Origin: CAVZCK01 sp963798805
GTDB taxonomy: Bacteria > Pseudomonadota > Alphaproteobacteria > Rhizobiales > Rhodomicrobiaceae
Reading direction: 5' to 3'
NCBI GenBank assembly: GCA_963798805.1
Contig: CAWCVC010000017.1
Coordinates: 248,001-312,000 of the forward strand
DNA: 64,000 nucleotides
The position numbers and the translations under genes were made by a program. Below, piece by piece: positions 59,386-64,000 of this stretch (position 1 is the stretch's first letter; the number at the start of each line of letters is the position of its first letter). The notes beneath the pieces were generated by a model that saw nothing but the letters and a program-made list of their open reading frames with translations, had not been told where the DNA came from and searched no databases.

Positions 59386-60515
59386 AGCAGGTTTGTCCGG
59401 CCTGGCCAACAGATGCCGGTTGTGATTCTGTCTTTCCAATGATTCGCGGGGTAAGACATGGCTGGCAAATCGCCGGTGGCGGCGACGGACGAGCAGAAAA
59501 CGGCGCTGAAAGCTTTAGCTGGCGGTGCGGATCGCGCCGAGGCGGATCGGGCGCGCGCTATTCTGCTAACGCTTGATGGCTGGACCAGCAGCCGGATCGC
59601 GCAGGCATTTGGGGTGCGCGAGGATACGGTTCGGCTTTGGCGCAGCGACTTCATGCGCGGCGGGATCGATGCGCTGAAGGCGAGCGTTGCTTCGGGACCA
59701 ATGCCGTTGAAGGCGCAGGCCGCGCTGAGAGTCGCCGGACCACTTCTGTCGCAGCCGGTGGCGGACCGAACGAACTGGACGCTTGCCCGTCTTGCCGATG
59801 AGATTGCAGCCCGGGAAAACATCTCGATCTCTCGCTCGCAACTCTCCAAAGTGTTGCGCAAAAAAGGGGATTCCGTTTTCGGCGACCACGACACACACTG
59901 AAGGGCCGCCAGATCGCGAACGAGATTGATCGTGTCGGTCTGCGGCTCAAGCTGCGCAAAGCCCAGGCTGAGGCCGGCGATATCGTTCTCCTGTTCGCCG
60001 ACGAAAGCGAGGCGCTGACGCATCCCTATTTGGCGCGAGCCTGGGCTAAGCGTGGCGCCGATCTCCGCGTGCCGGCCCCTGGACAATCCAAGAAAGTCGC
60101 CATGATGGGCGCGCTTGACTGGTTGGGCCGCAGGTTGATCGTCGCCACCTCCCGCAGCAAGCGCAGCACCGACTTCATTGCCTTGCTGCAAACCCTCGAT
60201 TTTCTCTACGGCCCCAAGCCTGGAATTCCGAGCAAGCCCGTCGTGATCGTGCTCGACAACGGCCCAATCCATACCAGCAAGGCAACGCGGGCGGCACTTG
60301 CTGCCCGCGAGCATTGGCTCACCGTCGAATGGCTGCCCAAATATGCGCCCGAACTCAACGACATCGAGGTTGTCTGGCATGATCTCAAAGCCCATCATCT
60401 CGCGCACCAGACTTTCACCGATGCTGAAACCCTCGATGCCGCTATCCACCAAGCCGTCGTGGCCTTGAACGCAGAACGAGGTCGCGATCCGTTGGGCAAC
60501 CAGAGAATCTCTGCT
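59386..60515 (+). mobile_element. IS630-family insertion sequence
   Basis: 1130 bp flanked by the TA duplication typical of IS630/Tc1-mariner elements (59384-59385 and 60516-60517). Ends read AGCAGGTTTG at left and, as complement, AGCAGAGATT at right. It inserted between rnhA and the convergent molybdenum hydroxylase operon and breaks no gene. Contains orfA and orfB of the transposase. Confidence 0.85.
59458..59901 (+). CDS. IS630-family transposase, N-terminal part (orfA)
   Basis: 147 residues with two HTH motifs (RAEADRARAILLTLDGWTSSRIAQAFGVREDTVRLW and ARLADEIAARENISISRSQLSKVL). The native continuation is in the -1 frame: the run of six A and four G at 59860-59869 is a plausible slippage site. 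Without the shift it ends after a dozen foreign residues (DSVFGDHDTH). Confidence 0.85.
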   Translation: MAGKSPVAATDEQKTALKALAGGADRAEADRARAILLTLDGWTSSRIAQAFGVREDTVRLWRSDFMRGGIDALKASVASGPMPLKAQAALRVAGPLLSQPVADRTNWTLARLADEIAARENISISRSQLSKVLRKKGDSVFGDHDTH

Positions 60516-60518
60516 TAG
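59865..60518 (+). CDS. IS630-family transposase, catalytic part (orfB)
   Basis: About 217 residues given from the slippery run: GFRFRRPRHTLKGRQ, first Asp in LLFADESEALTHPYL, second in VIVLDNGPIHTS, and Glu in LPKYAPELNDIEVVW, a complete DDE triad. The last sense codons are ATC TCT GCT and the stop is TAG, made from the TA target duplication plus the first host base. Apparently functional if the frameshift occurs. Confidence 0.85.
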   Translation, partial: RGFRFRRPRHTLKGRQIANEIDRVGLRLKLRKAQAEAGDIVLLFADESEALTHPYLARAWAKRGADLRVPAPGQSKKVAMMGALDWLGRRLIVATSRSKRSTDFIALLQTLDFLYGPKPGIPSKPVVIVLDNGPIHTSKATRAALAAREHWLTVEWLPKYAPELNDIEVVWHDLKAHHLAHQTFTDAETLDAAIHQAVVALNAERGRDPLGNQRISA

Positions 60519-60529
60519 GCCATCGTGAT

Positions 60530-62770
60530 CTAGGCGCCGACCGCGGCGCGGATGCGCTCATGTGTCAGCGGCAGGTCGCGCAGCCGGGCGCCGATGGCGC
60601 GCGACACGGCATTGGCAACCGCCGCAGCCGTCGGCCCCTGCGCCGTCTCGCCGCTGCCGAGGAAAGGCTGGTTCGGCCGGCTGATGATCTGTACATCGAC
60701 TTTCTCCGGCACGGAATCGAAGCGCAGGATCGGATAGCTCGCCCAGTCGATGCTGGTGATGCGGCTCTTGTCGAAGCGGACCTTCTCGTAAAGCGTCCAA
60801 CTCGCCGACTGCAGGATGGCGCCCTCGATCTGGTTGGTGAGCCCGTCGGGGCTGACGATCTGGCCGGAATCGACCGCGCTGGCGGCGCGCACCACCCTGG
60901 CGCGTCCCGTTACGGTCGATACCTCGACTTCGATCGCGACAGCGCAATAGGAGGCGAAATTCTTGTATCTGGCGAAGGCGAAGCCATAGCCCCTGCCCGG
61001 CTCGGTGGCGTTGCCCATAGACGGCCAGCTGAACAGCTTAGCCGCCGCGTTGACGACATCTTTCGCGCGCGGATCTTCGAGATGGCGCAGCCGGAACTCG
61101 ACCGGATCGGCGCCCGCCGCCTCGGCAAGCTCGTCCATGAAACTCTCGACCGCGAACACGTTCATATAGCCGCCGAGGGCACGCAGCGCCGAGACCCGCA
61201 CCGGCATTTCCGGAATGAAATTCTGGATCACCCGCACATTCGGGATCTTATAGAGCGGGATGGAATTGCGACTGCCGCCGCCGGCCGGCAGCGGAATCGG
61301 CTTCGGCTCCGGCTCATGGAACGGCTCGGCCATCGACCGCGCCGCGATCAGCGAGCCGGCCGGGCCGGGCCGTGTCGAATGCGCATTGCTCCACAGGCTG
61401 TAATCCCAGCCGACGATCCGGCCATCCGCATCGATTGAGCCGCGGACCTTGGTGACCATCGCCGGGCCGAAGGGTTCCCAGGCATTCTCCTGCTCGCGCA
61501 TCCATTGCACGCGCACCGGCCGTCCGGACACCTCGTGCGCGATGCGCGCCGCATCGGCCGCCGCGTCGTCCGCGCCGTTGTGGCCGTAACAGCCCGCACC
61601 CGGAACGTGGATCACATGCACCTGCTCGGGCTGCATATGCAGCATTTCGGCAATGGCCTTGCGGTCGGGGAAGACGCCCTGCGTGTGGCTCCAGACGGTC
61701 AGGCCGTTCGGATCGGCCTTGGCAACGGCGCAGGACGGGCCGATCGAGCCGTGCATGACATAAGGCCGGGTGAAGGTCGCCTCGAGCGTCGTCTTGACGT
61801 TCGGCGGCGCCCCATGCGTATCCTGGAGAGTCTTCGTCTGCGCCGGCAGCGCCATGATCGCGCTAGCGAGGTCCGCCTCGTTCGGCAGGCTCGCCGTCTC
61901 CTGCCATTCGGCCGCCCTCGCCAGCGCGCGCATCGCCTTGATGGCCTGGAATTCGCGCTCGGCCACCACGGCGAGGAAGCTGCCGTCGCGCACCACCTTG
62001 ACGATGCCGGGCATCTTCTCGACGGCGCTCGTGTCGATATTCGTCAGCTTGGCGCCATAGCTCGGCGGGCGCACCACCCGGGCATGCACCATGCCGTCGG
62101 GGCGCATATCCTGGACATAGGCCGCCTGCCCCATGACCTTCGCCGGAATATCCACGCGCGGGATGCGCTTGCCGATCACCTTGAAGTCTTTCGGCTCCTT
62201 CAGCTTCGACTGCGGCTGCGCCTCGACATGCAGGAGCGTGTCGGAGACGAGCTCGCCATAAGCGAAATGCCGGCCGTCGGGCGCGACGACTGCGCCGTTC
62301 TCGGCATGAAGCTGGTCCGCCGGCACACCGGCGCGCTTGGCCGCCTCGCCGATCAGGATCTCGCGCACCTGCGCCGCTGCGTTGCGCACGGCGGTGGCGC
62401 TCTCCGGCATCGACTGGCTGCCGGCGGTGTAGCCCTCGTCAGGCGTCTGGCCCGTGTCCGCAGTGATCAGCGTCGGCTTCTCGAACGGCACATCCAGCTC
62501 TTCGGCGGCAACCTGCAGGATCGCCGTCTTGATGCCCTGGCCGAGCTCGGCCTTGCCGGTGAACACCGTGATCTCGCCCTTCGCGTCGATGCGGATCCAG
62601 GAATCGAGATATGGACTGTCCTTCAGATCGCCCGGCAGCTTCGGTTTGGGCGGCGCCGGCGCTGCGCCTTGCGGCGTCTGGGCCAGAAGGCGGCTTGCGG
62701 AAAAGCTGAGCACCAGGGAGCCAGTGCCGGCAAGCACCGACCGCCGTGACAGCAGAATAGGGCCGCTCAT
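60530..62770 (-). CDS. Molybdenum hydroxylase large subunit (IorB-like)
   Basis: 746 residues of the xanthine dehydrogenase/aldehyde oxidase molybdopterin-binding family. Tat-type signal (LSRRSVLAGTGSLVLSFSAS), then the a/b hammerhead region and Moco-binding domains: VFTGKAELGQGIKT, GAGCYGHNGADDAAADAA, SALRALGGYMNVFAVESFMDEL, GSGETAQGPTAAAVANA with the catalytic Glu. Closest in layout to isoquinoline 1-oxidoreductase or nicotinate dehydrogenase type enzymes; substrate unknown. Overlaps the 2Fe-2S gene by 4 bp. Confidence 0.92.
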   Translation of the reverse strand: MSGPILLSRRSVLAGTGSLVLSFSASRLLAQTPQGAAPAPPKPKLPGDLKDSPYLDSWIRIDAKGEITVFTGKAELGQGIKTAILQVAAEELDVPFEKPTLITADTGQTPDEGYTAGSQSMPESATAVRNAAAQVREILIGEAAKRAGVPADQLHAENGAVVAPDGRHFAYGELVSDTLLHVEAQPQSKLKEPKDFKVIGKRIPRVDIPAKVMGQAAYVQDMRPDGMVHARVVRPPSYGAKLTNIDTSAVEKMPGIVKVVRDGSFLAVVAEREFQAIKAMRALARAAEWQETASLPNEADLASAIMALPAQTKTLQDTHGAPPNVKTTLEATFTRPYVMHGSIGPSCAVAKADPNGLTVWSHTQGVFPDRKAIAEMLHMQPEQVHVIHVPGAGCYGHNGADDAAADAARIAHEVSGRPVRVQWMREQENAWEPFGPAMVTKVRGSIDADGRIVGWDYSLWSNAHSTRPGPAGSLIAARSMAEPFHEPEPKPIPLPAGGGSRNSIPLYKIPNVRVIQNFIPEMPVRVSALRALGGYMNVFAVESFMDELAEAAGADPVEFRLRHLEDPRAKDVVNAAAKLFSWPSMGNATEPGRGYGFAFARYKNFASYCAVAIEVEVSTVTGRARVVRAASAVDSGQIVSPDGLTNQIEGAILQSASWTLYEKVRFDKSRITSIDWASYPILRFDSVPEKVDVQIISRPNQPFLGSGETAQGPTAAAVANAVSRAIGARLRDLPLTHERIRAAVGA

Positions 62771-63261
62771 GAGCCGCCTCCATGATTTCCGCTCGCCGAA
62801 GCCGTCTGCATCAGGCCAGCAGCCCGTTTCACCGCTCGCATGATGCGCATATGCGTGCCGCAACGGCACAGATTGGGCTGAAGCTGCGCCCGGATGTCGG
62901 CGTCCGAGGCATGCGGGTTCTTCTGCAGGAGCGCCTGGGCGCGCATCATCATGCCGGGGATGCAATAGCCGCATTGCGCGGCCTGCTCTTCGATGAAGGC
63001 GCTCTGCATCGGGCCGGGCTTCTCGGGGGTGCCGAGACCTTCAAGCGTGGTGATCTCCTTGCCCTCGACGAGCAACACCGGCACGAGGCAGGAGAACGCC
63101 GCCTCGCCGTCGATGATCACGGTGCAGGCGCCGCACTGGCCGAGCCCACAGCCGAATTTGGCGCCGTTCAGCTTCAGATCCTCGCGCAGCGCATAGAGCA
63201 GCGGCGTGTCCGGATCGATATCGAGGTCGTGCTGCCGGCCATTCACCTTGAGATTTACCAT
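62767..63261 (-). CDS. 2Fe-2S subunit of molybdenum hydroxylase
   Basis: 164 residues: plant-type ferredoxin cluster (GCGLGQCGACTVIIDG with distal Cys in AAFSCLVP) and C-terminal cluster (CGYCIPGMMM and NLCRCGTHMRI). Passes electrons from the molybdenum site to the cytochrome. Start overlaps the cytochrome stop by 7 bp, so the three subunits are translated in series. Confidence 0.95.
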   Translation of the reverse strand: MVNLKVNGRQHDLDIDPDTPLLYALREDLKLNGAKFGCGLGQCGACTVIIDGEAAFSCLVPVLLVEGKEITTLEGLGTPEKPGPMQSAFIEEQAAQCGYCIPGMMMRAQALLQKNPHASDADIRAQLQPNLCRCGTHMRIMRAVKRAAGLMQTASASGNHGGGS

Positions 63262-64000
63262 GCAACACCTTTCTGGCTCGGATCGTCCGGCGCAGTCTGC
63301 ATGCCCGGCGCCGGGTAAAGCGGGGGTTCGCTCTTTCGCGCCTGGCGGATCAGCTCGCCGACATTGGTCCAGGCGGGCTTGCTGCTGAAGCGGCTGCGCA
63401 GATAGGCGGTGAGCGCCTCGATCTGGCTGTCGCTGAGACTGGCGCGGAAGCCCGGCATGATCGCGCTCTGCTCGCCTGAGCTCGCCGGCAGACCGTAGAG
63501 CGTGACATTCACCAGATTGCGCGGCGCGGGCGCCTGCAAAGCTGTGCTCAGAGCCAGATTGATGCCGCCGAAGGGCAGAGGCCGGCCGGCTTCGTGGCAA
63601 TTGGCGCAGGCCGCCGCGTAGATCCTCGCGCCCTCGTCATTGCCGGCTTGCGGGTTGGCAGGCGGCGGCGAAATCTGGCTGTCGGCCGAGGTGAGCTTCT
63701 CCGGACGCGTCTGGGCCGAGGTTGCGGCGCCCTTCGCCTCCTCGCCCTTCTCCGGGGCGGACGCAGATTTTTGCGTCAGACTGCTGAGATAGGTTGCGAT
63801 CGCGTCGATGTCGTCATCCGAGGCGACCGCCAGATTCTCCACCACCGGCGACATCGGCCCGCGCGCCATGCCATGCTGCTGCTGCCAGCCATGGCGCAGA
63901 TAGAAGGCGAGCGCTTCCTTGGTCCAGGGCGTCGGTGCGGGCGACTTGCTATTGATCGCATAGGCATGCCAGCCCTCGACATCGGCTCCGTCTAAGCGCT
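63255..64000 (-). CDS. C-type cytochrome subunit, 5' end outside window
   Basis: The frame is open to the end of the window; about 248 C-terminal residues are seen. One complete haem site CANCH (ARIYAAACANCHEAGRPLPFGG) with a later Met in SAIMPGF as axial ligand, preceded by part of a further cytochrome domain (GWHAYAINSKSPAPTPWTKEALAFYLRHG). This is the multi-haem membrane cytochrome that accepts electrons from IorAB/NicAB-type hydroxylases in place of an FAD subunit. Confidence 0.9.
   Translation of the reverse strand, partial: RLDGADVEGWHAYAINSKSPAPTPWTKEALAFYLRHGWQQQHGMARGPMSPVVENLAVASDDDIDAIATYLSSLTQKSASAPEKGEEAKGAATSAQTRPEKLTSADSQISPPPANPQAGNDEGARIYAAACANCHEAGRPLPFGGINLALSTALQAPAPRNLVNVTLYGLPASSGEQSAIMPGFRASLSDSQIEALTAYLRSRFSSKPAWTNVGELIRQARKSEPPLYPAPGMQTAPDDPSQKGVAW

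Noticed and set aside
1..64000. CRISPR arrays, tRNA and rRNA genes
   Set aside because: No regularly spaced direct repeats, no tRNA T-loop pattern in a cloverleaf context and no rRNA-like sequence were noticed by eye; a dedicated tRNA scan was not possible.

Overview
The window is about 64 kb of high-GC DNA from an alphaproteobacterium, most likely of the order Hyphomicrobiales (Rhizobiales); the genus cannot be fixed from sequence reading alone. The pointers are divK, trcR and rcdA (CtrA/cell-cycle genes), EipB, DUF1192, DUF1465 and DUF3572 proteins, the F0 ATP synthase operon carrying both a b' and a b subunit without the F1 genes, the hflK-hflC-DUF2065-degP set, and ispH-thrB-rnhA. Most of the window is core genome. 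No rRNA, tRNA or CRISPR array was seen.

Layout. 1-7.1 kb: end of a CBS-domain protein, a CinA-like protein, aidB, then pyrB-pyrC'-plsY-dprA. 7.1-14 kb: topA-rnr-DUF983-Nudix-rpmG. 14-18.7 kb: divK, DUF3572, a ROK kinase, EipB, RidA and a glycerophosphodiesterase. 18.7-24.6 kb: a three-level nest of mobile elements. An IS5-family element sits in the stop codon of the glycerophosphodiesterase gene, an IS91-like element with a tyrosine recombinase sits inside the IS5, and a large serine recombinase cassette sits inside the IS91 transposase gene. 24.6-34.9 kb: DUF482 and HIT genes, degP-DUF2065-hflC-hflK, thyA-folA, a sulfotransferase, trcR and a frameshifted ClpX-type zinc-finger gene. 35-46 kb: quinone oxidoreductase, MmcQ, DUF1192, rcdA, rpmE, an ABC exporter, a DciA-like protein, two DsbA-type proteins and smc. 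46-50 kb: acetyltransferase and atpI-B-E-F'-F. 51-55.8 kb: gcvT-gcvH-gcvPA-gcvPB behind a tandem glycine riboswitch. 56-64 kb: lipoprotein, ispH-thrB-rnhA, an IS630-family element, and a molybdenum hydroxylase operon (cytochrome c, 2Fe-2S subunit, molybdopterin subunit) running off the end.

What stands out. The nested insertions can be resolved almost to the base; removing them restores an ancestral gene pair separated by 6 bp. The RNase HI gene encodes Asn where the family has a catalytic Asp. The dihydroorotase beside pyrB lacks the metal-binding His-X-His. Several large palindromic repeats lie between genes, including two near-identical copies of a ~100-bp element 23 kb apart. No wholly new multi-gene system could be demonstrated; the serine recombinase cassette (DUF5372-like gene, 52-codon gene, recombinase) is the closest candidate for a poorly described mobile unit.
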